A stretch of DNA of 64,000 bases from CAZMLC01 sp964567125 (GTDB lineage: Bacteria; Verrucomicrobiota; Kiritimatiellia; RFP12; UBA1067). A model generated the notes under the pieces. It searched no databases. It saw only the letters and a list, made by a program, of their open reading frames with translations, and was not told the DNA's origin. Position numbers and translations under genes: made by a program. The stretch lies in the NCBI GenBank assembly GCA_964567125.1, contig CAZMLC010000001.1, positions 1 through 64,000 of the forward strand, given 5' to 3'. Below are positions 9,441-17,447 of the stretch, piece by piece; positions within the stretch are counted from its first letter, which is position 1; every line of letters begins with the position of its first letter.

Positions 9441-9454
9441 TTTATTTTCCTCAC

Positions 9455-11527
9455 TTAGTCACGGTGCAGACCGATTTTCTCAACCGGGATTTGCTGAAAA
9501 TCCGGATTGTAGGTAAAAACAACCGAGTGCTTCTTCAACCGGAAATCCTGCGCATCAAGATTGTAAAAACCAGGATCCTCATTCGTCACGAAGTCGCTCT
9601 GGTCCAAGGTCCAACGCCCTGACCTCAGTTCGCCGCAACGGACGAAGAGATTGCCGATCGAATGGTTATCGCGCGGCGCATTGGGCTGCGGATTCATGAA
9701 GCCGACCAGCTCCGGGTAGTGCGTCGTGAAAGGAGGCTTGGTGATATCAACCGTTTTGAGCAGGCGTTGCTGCCACAAAGGAGCCTCAATGAAGTCCTTC
9801 CACCGCTTATCGCTCCACGGCGCAGAACCGAGCGCGCGCTTGCAACCGATAAAAATATTATTCTTCACAATATTGCCGTGGCCACCATGCGAAAAGACGG
9901 TTGCGAATGAACCCTTTCCTGGCTCGCCGCACTGGAAGAAGATATTGCCAACCACAAAATCGCCGCCATCGCCATCATCAAAATAAATGGCGGCATTACC
10001 GTGACCGCGCGGCGTCCCGATGTGCGTCCAGTAATTATAGCGGATCATATTGCCGCGGCACGAAGGATCGCGGCCCTTGTACAGTGCGCCGGCATCGTCC
10101 GCCGCGGTCAGAACGTTGCTGACCATGTTATATTCAAACACGTGGTCATTGCCGCTTATCGCAACAGCCTGATGGGGGGCATCGTGCAGGAAATTGTGCC
10201 GTGCCGTATTGCCGACACCGCCGATCATCAGCCCATTCGCATAGGTCAGCTGGTAAATCGAAAAACGCCAAATATGGCAATTCTCAACCACATGTCCGCC
10301 GGGGGTCAACGTCTTGCGATCTCCACCAAAGAACATGATGCCACCGGTACCCGTATCGTGTACATCGCATCCGGTAATCGTGTTCTTTTCGCCGCCCTGC
10401 ATATAAATGCCGGACTTGCGGATATTGCGGATGGTACAGTTCTGCACCACGACGAACGATGCGTCGCGGATCGATAGCGCATCAACGTTATTCTCCTCCA
10501 GGACAAACCCTTTGATCTGCACATGCCGAGCACCCTGCAGCTGAATCAAGCTGCTTTCGCCGACACTGACGCGAAGATCCTGAGTCGTAGCGCCAGCAGG
10601 CAGGATCAGGTCGATCGTTCCCGCCTCTGCATCGACGTAATATTCGCCCGGCACATCCAGTTCCTCTTTCACGTTGAGCGCGCGCCACCGCCGCGGCGAG
10701 GGATTTCCCTGGCGTAAGCCGTACTGATGTGGACGCTCCATCTTGATCTGCTTTTTGTCAACATCAATGGACTCCACGCGCCCGACATCGTCAAACCAGT
10801 CGAAACACCAGTACCCATGCAGCCAGACGCCTTTTTTGACATCCCAGCGCGCCGGCGCGTCGCCCGCATATTGGAAGGTACCGCCAATGCGCTCGGTGGG
10901 CCGCTGCTTGTTCGGATTCGCGGAATCCGTGACCGAACCATCGTTCATCATGGTTCCCTGATTGATAATCTTTTCAATCGTCGCCCAGCCTTCGTTGGGC
11001 CACTGCGCCAGATGCAGACGTTCGCCCTTGCAGAAGAGTTCCGGCACATTGAAGGGCATCCTGAAATTGGCGCCGGGACGCGACAGTTTACGTCCGGTCA
11101 GCTGTGTATAATTGAACCGGTAAATGCCGCCAGGAAGGGGCGTCAGCGCGGCACTAGGTACAGCGATCGACCCGCATAACACCGTACCGGGTTCAGCGAC
11201 GACCATCAGCGGCGCGTGCGCAGTCCCGCTATCCGCCTGGGTCAGTTCAAAACTCTGCTGAAGCGCATAACGTCCTTTGAGCACACAGATACCATAGCGC
11301 AGCGCCGGCGCCTCTTTCCGCGCCGCACGCACCGCATCGCGCGCAGCAACCAACGTGGCAAACGGATAGTCCTTGGACCCCTCGGCGCGCTGTGCAGCCG
11401 CGGACGAAACATAAAAAACATGATCGCAGTCGCGCAGTTCCGCACGTGTATTTACCGAACGTTCTTCCGCAAAAAGCATTCCCGCCACAAGCATCCCCAC
11501 GCTTGCGGCATATCGTTTAGTCATCAT
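9455..11527 (-). CDS. Secreted right-handed beta-helix enzyme, GH141-like
   Basis: A 690-residue protein with a signal peptide (about 1-20). FYVSSAAAQRAEGSKDYPFATLVAARDAVR is typed here only in part: HVFYVSS then DYPFATLVAARDAVR, the usual start of DUF1565/GH141-type beta-helix proteins. After a beta-sandwich insert at about 120-330, the helix shows repeated coils such as VVVQNCTIRNI and NTITGCDVHDTGTGG, then AVAISGNDHVFEYNMV, DDAGALYKGR and IYFDDGDGGD. GH141 members include an alpha-L-fucosidase acting on rhamnogalacturonan-II and a xylanase; the assignment to that family is by resemblance and not proven. Operon neighbours point to a pectin-type substrate. A purine-rich GAGGGGGAA lies before the tandem ATG codons. 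Confidence 0.7.
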   Translation of the reverse strand: MMTKRYAASVGMLVAGMLFAEERSVNTRAELRDCDHVFYVSSAAAQRAEGSKDYPFATLVAARDAVRAARKEAPALRYGICVLKGRYALQQSFELTQADSGTAHAPLMVVAEPGTVLCGSIAVPSAALTPLPGGIYRFNYTQLTGRKLSRPGANFRMPFNVPELFCKGERLHLAQWPNEGWATIEKIINQGTMMNDGSVTDSANPNKQRPTERIGGTFQYAGDAPARWDVKKGVWLHGYWCFDWFDDVGRVESIDVDKKQIKMERPHQYGLRQGNPSPRRWRALNVKEELDVPGEYYVDAEAGTIDLILPAGATTQDLRVSVGESSLIQLQGARHVQIKGFVLEENNVDALSIRDASFVVVQNCTIRNIRKSGIYMQGGEKNTITGCDVHDTGTGGIMFFGGDRKTLTPGGHVVENCHIWRFSIYQLTYANGLMIGGVGNTARHNFLHDAPHQAVAISGNDHVFEYNMVSNVLTAADDAGALYKGRDPSCRGNMIRYNYWTHIGTPRGHGNAAIYFDDGDGGDFVVGNIFFQCGEPGKGSFATVFSHGGHGNIVKNNIFIGCKRALGSAPWSDKRWKDFIEAPLWQQRLLKTVDITKPPFTTHYPELVGFMNPQPNAPRDNHSIGNLFVRCGELRSGRWTLDQSDFVTNEDPGFYNLDAQDFRLKKHSVVFTYNPDFQQIPVEKIGLHRD

Positions 11528-11550
11528 TGTTTTTCCCCCTCTTGTGTCCG

Positions 11551-12738
11551 TTACTTACGGTGTTTATTAAATCGCAGAAGCGCTTCAAGATAGTAATAGT
11601 CTGCATAGCAGAGCGGCACATCGATTTCAACATTTCCCGGCAAGTGCGACACGCAATGCATCAGGATATAGTGACCGTTCTCGCCGACTTTCGCGCGATA
11701 GGCTGGCGAAGAAAGTGAAAGCAATTGCGTCACGGCCATATCATAATAGCGGCGGGCACGCTCGCCCTCAACGTAGGTGCTAAGCTCCAACAGCGCGGAA
11801 GCCATGATCGCCGCTGAACTCGCATCGCGGGGCTCATTCGGAATCGCGCTCGCTTCAAAATCCCAATAGGGAATTTTGTCGGCAGGCAGATGCGGATGGT
11901 TGATCAGAAACTCCGCACTCGAGATGGCCCGCTTCAGATACGCGGCATCGCGCGTTTCGCGGTACATCATCGTAAAGCCGTAAAGTCCCCACATTTGCCC
12001 GCGCGCCCACGGCGCATCCGCCGAAGCCCCCTGTCCCGCATGATAACCGAGTATCTTGCCTGTTTTGGTGTTATAGTCAATGATGTGATAGGCACTGCCG
12101 TCAGCGCGGAAATGGCGTCTGTCCGTCGTGCTGGCATGGCTCTTCGCAATCGCGGCGAAGCGCGGATCGCCACCATTTTTCGATGCCCACATCAGCAACT
12201 CCAGATTCATCATGTTGTCGACAATCACCGGGAAGTTATAGCTGTTCCACGAACGCAGAAGCCCCAGCTTTTCATTGTAGCGCGTGCACAACGATGCGGC
12301 GCCATCCAGCAGGACCTCTTTGTATCCGGGCGGATTGACCAAGCGCAAACCATTACCGTAGCTGCAGTACAGCATAAAGCCGATATCGTGGTTCTCCGTA
12401 AAATGGCGGATCGGTTCCAGCCGCTGCGTGTAGGCAAGCGCCGCATTCTTCCAGGCGTCAGACTGCGTATACTCGTACAGGTACCAGAGCGTTCCCGGGA
12501 AGAAGCCACTCGTCCACCCTTTCGGCTTGACGGTTTTCAACTTCCCTTTTTCAAAGGAGTGCGGCAGATCATTCGTCGGGAATGCCTTCAGGTCCTCCAG
12601 CATCAGGCGATACTGGGCCTGTGCGTCGGCAAATACGGCCGGGATCAGCGCATCTAACGCGTCCTCTTTCTCCGTTGCCTGCACAAAACCCGCAGCACAC
12701 AACACCGAAACCAGCAAACCTGTGAAAAGACTTTTCAT
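11551..12738 (-). CDS. GH88 unsaturated glucuronyl/galacturonyl hydrolase
   Basis: A 395-residue protein with a signal peptide (about 1-21) and an alpha6/alpha6 barrel. GH88 marks are WTSGFFPGTLWYLYE, HDIGFM (Asp118) and VIVDNMMNLE (Asp174). The two Asp residues correspond to the catalytic pair of Bacillus unsaturated glucuronyl hydrolase. APWARGQMWGLYGF and IPYWDFEA also fit. The enzyme hydrates the 4,5-double bond left by polysaccharide lyases and releases 5-keto-4-deoxyuronate. That product feeds KduD, encoded 24 bp upstream in the same operon. AAGGAG lies 8 bases before the ATG. The signal peptide places the reaction outside the cytoplasm. Confidence 0.9.
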   Translation of the reverse strand: MKSLFTGLLVSVLCAAGFVQATEKEDALDALIPAVFADAQAQYRLMLEDLKAFPTNDLPHSFEKGKLKTVKPKGWTSGFFPGTLWYLYEYTQSDAWKNAALAYTQRLEPIRHFTENHDIGFMLYCSYGNGLRLVNPPGYKEVLLDGAASLCTRYNEKLGLLRSWNSYNFPVIVDNMMNLELLMWASKNGGDPRFAAIAKSHASTTDRRHFRADGSAYHIIDYNTKTGKILGYHAGQGASADAPWARGQMWGLYGFTMMYRETRDAAYLKRAISSAEFLINHPHLPADKIPYWDFEASAIPNEPRDASSAAIMASALLELSTYVEGERARRYYDMAVTQLLSLSSPAYRAKVGENGHYILMHCVSHLPGNVEIDVPLCYADYYYLEALLRFNKHRK

Positions 12739-12762
12739 CTGTCGCGCTCCTTGTGTATTTTT

Positions 12763-13527
12763 TTATCGAGCAAGCCACCCGCCATCAACAGCCACGGTAT
12801 ACCCATTCATGTAATCCGAAGCCGGTGATGCCAAAAAGACCACAATGCCCATCAGGTCGTCAGGCGTTCCCCAGCGTCCCGCAGGGATGCGGTCAAGAAT
12901 GGCCTGGTTGCGATCCTTGTTTTCGCGGATCGGCCGCGTGTTTTCCGTTGCGATATACCCCGGTGCGATCGCGTTGCAGCAGATGTTGTGCTTGGCCAGT
13001 TCGTTGGCCATCAGCATGGTCAAGCTCTTGATGCCGCCCTTTGATGCCGCATAACCCGGCACGAGAATGCCGCCTTGGAACGAAAGCATGGAGGCGATAT
13101 TGATGATTTTTCCTCCGCGGCCCTGCTTGATCATCTGCGCGGCAGCCAACTGGCTGAGAAAGAACACAGCGCTCAGATTGATGCTGATCACATCGTCCCA
13201 ATTCTGTTCCGAATGCTCAACAAACGGTTCGCGGCGGATAATGCCCGCGTTGTTCACCAGAATATCGATGCTTCCCATCGTGGCAACGACCTCTTCCATC
13301 ACCTTCTTCGCCGCCTCTTGTCCAGCGCCGAGATTCGCGGAAAAACTCGCGGCTTTGCGTCCTAAAGCCACAATCTTCTGCACGGTTTCCGTGCAATCAA
13401 TCACATCGATCACAGCAACATTTGCCCCAGCCTCAGCCAAAGCAAGCGCATACGCCTGACCAATTCCGCGCGCAGCGCCCGTCACGACAGCCACTTTGTC
13501 TGTCACCTTAAACATATCCAGAATCAT
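12763..13527 (-). CDS. kduD: 2-dehydro-3-deoxy-D-gluconate 5-dehydrogenase
   Basis: A 254-residue short-chain dehydrogenase, the normal KduD length, without a signal peptide. It has TGAARGIG at 16-23 for NAD(P) binding, the NNAG motif, and YAASK as the catalytic Tyr-x3-Lys. INIASMLSFQGGI, CNAIAPGYIATENT, ILDRIPAGRWG and the C-terminal GYTVAVDGGWLAR closely match Escherichia coli KduD. The enzyme interconverts 2,5-diketo-3-deoxygluconate and 2-keto-3-deoxygluconate, the step after lyase and GH88 action on pectin or glycosaminoglycan. It is the first gene of the five-gene operon, with AAAGGAG before the ATG. I saw no kduI in the window. Confidence 0.93.
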   Translation of the reverse strand: MILDMFKVTDKVAVVTGAARGIGQAYALALAEAGANVAVIDVIDCTETVQKIVALGRKAASFSANLGAGQEAAKKVMEEVVATMGSIDILVNNAGIIRREPFVEHSEQNWDDVISINLSAVFFLSQLAAAQMIKQGRGGKIINIASMLSFQGGILVPGYAASKGGIKSLTMLMANELAKHNICCNAIAPGYIATENTRPIRENKDRNQAILDRIPAGRWGTPDDLMGIVVFLASPASDYMNGYTVAVDGGWLAR

Positions 13528-13689
13528 TGTGTTCTCCTTTTGAACGCGTCCAACAGCATGGGGCTATTGTGGCATAAAAGGGGCTTCCATCTCCAGCGAA
13601 ATGATCGCAAAGTTGACGTAAAAACAGATCCCCGCACGCACGGGAAGCGGAGGCCCCGTCTGGATAAACCGCAGCGCGATGTTGCAGCC

Positions 13690-13718
13690 TTGATTTTAAC
13701 GGGCAAACCGAGTATTGT
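13690..13718 (+). promoter_or_regulatory. Predicted promoter of argG
   Basis: TTGATT (13690-13695), a 17-base spacer, then TATTGT (13713-13718). Transcription would begin near 13725, downstream of the ATG at 13722. This favours the argG start at 13749. The same TATTGT -10 with a 17-base spacer recurs before the gene at 35774. Confidence 0.5.
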
Positions 13719-13748
13719 AGTATGCACAAAAACAAGGAGTTTGGGATT

Positions 13749-14987
13749 ATGGCAATGACGTTAGCGGATTTAAAGGGATTAACGGTTGGTGCATGCGTTT
13801 CCGGCGGACTGGATAGCCGGACGATTTCCAAGGTGATGATCGAGTCGGGGGTCAAGGTGGTCGGCTTTTCCGCAGACCTTGGTCAACCGGACGAAAAAAA
13901 CATCATGGATATCAAAAAGCGCATGGCGCCCTGCGGCGTTGATACCGTGATTGTCGACCTCAAGAATGAAATGGCTGAGGCCTGCTTTGAAGTCGTCGAG
14001 GCGCAGGCCATGTACGATGGCGGATATTGGAACTCAACCGGTATCGCCCGCGCCGTAACCGTACGCGGTTTGATTCCTGAAATGAAAAAGTGCAAATGCA
14101 CAGTTCTGGTGCACGGCGCAACAGGCCGCGGCAATGACCAGATGCGCTTTGAACGCTACACCAATGTCCTGGCGCCCAAGATGCACGTCTACTCCCCGTG
14201 GCGCGATGCGGAACTGCTCAAGAAGTTCCCAGGCCGCACGCAGATGGTCGATTTCCTGGCGAAGTATGGCATCGAGGCCTTTGTCGGCTCCAAAAAGAAA
14301 TATTCCACAGACGCGAATCTGGCCGGTCTCTCGCACGAAGCCGAAGATCTGGAAAGCATGGAGACCTCCATGCTCATCGTCGCGCCGACAATGGGTGTCT
14401 GGCCGCAGCAGGCTCCTGACAAAATCGAAAAGTTTACCGTGCGCTTTGAAAAGGCCCGCGCGGTTCAGATCAACGGCAAGGATGTCTCGCCCCTTGAAGC
14501 GATGAAGCTCGTGAACAAGATCGCCGGCCGCAACGGCATCGGCATGAAACACGCGCTCGAAAACCGCATCATCGGGACCAAGAGCCGCGGTGTCTATGAA
14601 GCTCCTGGCATGGAACTGCTGGGAACCTGCCTGCGGTACGTCTATCAGGCGACCATGGACCGTCGTTCCGGACTGCTCTTCGGACAGCTCTCGAAGCTCG
14701 TCGCGGATCAGATCTACGATGGCCGCTATTTTGATCCTGCGACCCAGGCGGCGCGCGCAGCGATCGGAACCTTCGCCAAGTTCGCAAGCGGTACGGTTGA
14801 AGTGGGCCTTTACAAGGGGAACATCTTCTTCAACGCGCTGACCAACTGCAAGGCTTCGATCTACAATGAGGCGGACTCCTCCATGGAAGCCAGCAATGGG
14901 TTGAATCCCGTCAGCTCGCAAGGGTTCGCGGAAATTCAGAGCGTCGAAGCGCTGATGCTGGCGAAGGCTGGACAAATTCGCGCATAA
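13749..14987 (+). CDS. argG: Argininosuccinate synthase
   Basis: A 412-residue cytoplasmic enzyme that joins citrulline and aspartate with ATP, the penultimate step of arginine synthesis. The N-terminal PP-loop appears as VSGGLDSRT; the common SGGLDTS form has Thr where this has Ser-Arg. GYWNSTGIARAVT, HGATGRGNDQMRFE and YSTDANLAGLSHEAEDLE are further hallmarks. Length is normal. The start at 13749 has AAGGAG nine bases upstream; the earlier ATG at 13722 lies upstream of the predicted transcription start. It is divergent from the pectin operon and followed 22 bp later by a TatD gene. No argH is seen in the window. Confidence 0.95.
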   Translation: MAMTLADLKGLTVGACVSGGLDSRTISKVMIESGVKVVGFSADLGQPDEKNIMDIKKRMAPCGVDTVIVDLKNEMAEACFEVVEAQAMYDGGYWNSTGIARAVTVRGLIPEMKKCKCTVLVHGATGRGNDQMRFERYTNVLAPKMHVYSPWRDAELLKKFPGRTQMVDFLAKYGIEAFVGSKKKYSTDANLAGLSHEAEDLESMETSMLIVAPTMGVWPQQAPDKIEKFTVRFEKARAVQINGKDVSPLEAMKLVNKIAGRNGIGMKHALENRIIGTKSRGVYEAPGMELLGTCLRYVYQATMDRRSGLLFGQLSKLVADQIYDGRYFDPATQAARAAIGTFAKFASGTVEVGLYKGNIFFNALTNCKASIYNEADSSMEASNGLNPVSSQGFAEIQSVEALMLAKAGQIRA

Positions 14988-15009
14988 CGTGTGAATGCGA
15001 GGCATCGCC

Positions 15010-15798
15010 ATGTTCGATGCACATACACACATCCATGATCAACGGCTTTCTGCGGTCTTTTCTGAACTGACGCAGAAAGCCGTTTCTGCACGCATCACCG
15101 GCGTATGCACCTGCGGAACAACGCAGCGCGACTGGAACGATGTCGCACGCGTCGCGGATCAGCCGCTACCCTTTGTCGTGCTCCCCGCATTCGGTATCCA
15201 CCCGTGGTTTAGCGCTATGGTCACCCCGGCCTGGGAAACAGAACTGCACGGCTTTCTCGACCGCTATCCAACAGCGCTGGTCGGCGAAATCGGCTTGGAT
15301 GGTCTGCGCGGCGATGTTCCGCGCGACCAGCAGCGGAACCTGCTGCTCCGGCAAATTGAAATCGCCTATGGAGAACAGCGTTCGCTTGTTCTGCACGGTG
15401 CGCGCGTCTGGGGCGAATTGACCGATATCCTTACGCAACACCGGAATCAGCTGAAGAGCTTTATGGTCCACGGCTTCAGCGGCTCGCAGGAAATCCTGCG
15501 CCGCATTCTGAATCTCGGCGGCTATATCTCCATCGGCGGTGCGGTCTGCAACGCCAATGCCGCGAAGCTCCGTGCACTGGTCATCGATATTCCAGAAAGC
15601 CAGCTGCTCCTCGAAACGGACTGTCCGGATCTCTTCCCCCTGCAGGGACACGTGTTAACGCACAGCCAGCAGCAAAAGCCGCTCAACCACCCGGCCAATC
15701 TTTCCGTCATTTGTAAAACGGTCGCTCAGCTGCGTCACTGCACGCCCGACGAGCTGTCCGACTCGGTCGGCAGCAACGCGCGCCGCTTTTTCCTGTGA
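15010..15798 (+). CDS. TatD-family metal-dependent hydrolase
   Basis: A 262-residue TIM-barrel amidohydrolase. Metal ligands are visible in order: HTH near the N terminus (MFDAHTHIHD), Glu in GEIGLDGLRGD, His in VLHGARVWGE, His in MVHGFSG and Asp in LLETDCPDLFP. Members are 3'-5' exonucleases or deacylases; the substrate of this one is not evident. I prefer the ATG at 15010 because it gives the canonical N terminus and has GAGG seven bases upstream; an in-frame ATG at 14995 is possible. It follows argG closely, which does not suggest a shared pathway. Confidence 0.85.
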   Translation: MFDAHTHIHDQRLSAVFSELTQKAVSARITGVCTCGTTQRDWNDVARVADQPLPFVVLPAFGIHPWFSAMVTPAWETELHGFLDRYPTALVGEIGLDGLRGDVPRDQQRNLLLRQIEIAYGEQRSLVLHGARVWGELTDILTQHRNQLKSFMVHGFSGSQEILRRILNLGGYISIGGAVCNANAAKLRALVIDIPESQLLLETDCPDLFPLQGHVLTHSQQQKPLNHPANLSVICKTVAQLRHCTPDELSDSVGSNARRFFL

Positions 15799-15808
15799 GC
15801 ATGCGCGC

Positions 15809-16042
15809 TCAGTAGGTAAAGAGATCAGCAAATGAGTAGGTTTCCCCGGTCACATTCTGCAGGGCACGCAACACAATGTTTTTCGTATTGGCCGTCAACT
15901 TGCGTCCTTTGCATGCGCGGGCTACCATTTTGTGCGTCATCGGCACCTTGGAGGCCTGCACCAACGCGTGCGCGGTAATTCCCTTTTCACGCATAATCAC
16001 CGCAATCGGTTGCTCACCAAACTCTAACAGCTCCTTCTCCAT
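15809..16042 (-). CDS. Small conserved helix-turn-helix-like protein
   Basis: A 77-residue basic protein. IAVIMREKGITAHALVQAS, then THKMVARACKGRKLTANTK and ALQNVTGETYSFADLF, look like a compact helix-turn-helix resembling the N-terminal half of Cro/CI-type folds: the first stretch would be helices 1-2 and the THKMVARACKGRKL segment the recognition helix. I recall similar short proteins in other PVC bacteria but cannot assign a function. AAAGG lies ten bases before the ATG at 16042; a TTG at 16051 is too close to that site. The stop codon is 10 bp from the convergent TatD gene. A role in transcription is inferred from the fold guess only. Confidence 0.6.
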   Translation of the reverse strand: MEKELLEFGEQPIAVIMREKGITAHALVQASKVPMTHKMVARACKGRKLTANTKNIVLRALQNVTGETYSFADLFTY

Positions 16043-16063
16043 GTACAACAAACCTTTCTCGTT

Positions 16064-17365
16064 TTACTGACCATGCGTTGGGAAATCCAACGCGCGATAG
16101 ATCTCCGGAAATACGCGATGCGGCATGCCTAACCCATGCACAACGCGCTTCTGTGCGACGCGCAACGAATTGTAACCGGCATAACAGGCGGAGGGCGGAC
16201 ACGTTGAATCGATGAACCCAATCGATACCGCGTAAGGACAGGTGATCCGCGTTGCAAAATGGGCGCCGTCAAAATAGGGTGCGACGCGCGCAACAGCCTC
16301 TTTTCTCGCATCCGGATACGCCTCGACCAAGCGCGGCCATCCGGACGTGCGCTGCTGCGTATACCCCAGCAGATCCGTCAGCGCTGGAACATGACTCACG
16401 CCCTGTGTGAAATGGGTGTTCAAGCCGCACAGATAAAATCCGAATCCACCGCCTTGACTCGTGCCGCTGTACCAAAAACGCGTTTTGTCAACATCGGGGC
16501 GGGCTGCCACCCAGTTCACCGCGCGGTTGATACCGAGAATCACACGATAATAAAAATAGGTTTCCCGTGTGAGCGCCGAAGCGACGCAGTAGCGCTCGAC
16601 ACCCTCCTGTTTTTTGACATCATCGTTAAAGGCATCGTACACTTTTTTCTGCGCTTCACCATCGCCCGTCACCGGCGCAAAAAGATGCACATTCATCACG
16701 AGCGTTATGAACCCACGCGCAGCTGCTCCCGTCATCGGCCCAGAAACACCAGGCCCCGCACCAGGAACTTGCACAAGGACCGGCATCGACCGCTTCGCAT
16801 TCTTCGGCACGCACAGATACCCATAGACGCGTTTCTGATCAAAGGTGGCAAAGCTGACCAAGAAACTCTCATAGTTCGCGCTCGAATATTTCTCCAGCTT
16901 TTCCACGCGCGGATCCAGACGAACCTCACGCTCGAGCTTGGCAACTGACTGGTCCCAGAAAGCATCGAAATCCGCAGGTTTTGTTGATCCAGGACGGATC
17001 AAGTGCGGGTCAAACGCGACGCCCCACGTCATGTTGGTCTTTGACGCGCCCTGATAGGAAACCCGGCACATCATAAATCCAGGCGTCTTCAACGTTCCGG
17101 AAATGACCGCGACCTCCGCTGTCGCAAGCTGCACGCTAGTCTTTTTCAGCTCTGTCCACCCATCGTTGGTGAGACTGATGGAGAGCACGCCTTCCTTGAG
17201 CGGCGTTTTCCGGTCTGCACCCGTATACGCGCGAATGGAAAATCCTGCCTCTTCGCCGCAGGCATAGAGCGCGTTCGTATGATTTGAAACAATTTCAATG
17301 TGCTGTGCGAACAGCGCCTGCGCAAGCACACCGACCCCAAGCATCATCCACTCTGTTTTTTTCAT
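16064..17365 (-). CDS. Secreted acetyl xylan esterase family protein (CE7/AXE1)
   Basis: A 433-residue protein: signal peptide (about 1-20), an extra N-terminal beta domain (to about 125), then an alpha/beta-hydrolase of the AXE1 type. GTSQGGG places the nucleophile at Ser303, IDSTCPPS gives Asp386, and GMPHRV gives His416, completing the triad. ARPDVDKTRFWYSGTSQGG is typical of CE7. Such esterases remove acetyl groups from xylan, pectin or short sugars. The nearby pectin operon makes acetylated pectin fragments a reasonable substrate (inference). GGGAAGGCGG lies before the ATG. It is read in the same direction as ugd, 82 bp downstream of it. Confidence 0.85.
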   Translation of the reverse strand: MKKTEWMMLGVGVLAQALFAQHIEIVSNHTNALYACGEEAGFSIRAYTGADRKTPLKEGVLSISLTNDGWTELKKTSVQLATAEVAVISGTLKTPGFMMCRVSYQGASKTNMTWGVAFDPHLIRPGSTKPADFDAFWDQSVAKLEREVRLDPRVEKLEKYSSANYESFLVSFATFDQKRVYGYLCVPKNAKRSMPVLVQVPGAGPGVSGPMTGAAARGFITLVMNVHLFAPVTGDGEAQKKVYDAFNDDVKKQEGVERYCVASALTRETYFYYRVILGINRAVNWVAARPDVDKTRFWYSGTSQGGGFGFYLCGLNTHFTQGVSHVPALTDLLGYTQQRTSGWPRLVEAYPDARKEAVARVAPYFDGAHFATRITCPYAVSIGFIDSTCPPSACYAGYNSLRVAQKRVVHGLGMPHRVFPEIYRALDFPTHGQ

Positions 17366-17447
17366 ACCGCCTTCCCTTTTTGAATGCGGCGTAGTTTAAC
17401 ACCTTCCCCCAGCAACGTAAATCCTCAATTCACGCCGCAAACGGAAC

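Noticed and set aside
13722..13748. Earlier argG start codon at 13722
   Set aside because: It lies upstream of the predicted transcription start, and AAGGAG is placed for the ATG at 13749.
14034..15032. Long open frame antisense to argG
   Set aside because: It overlaps a clear argG; its translation has no recognisable domain.
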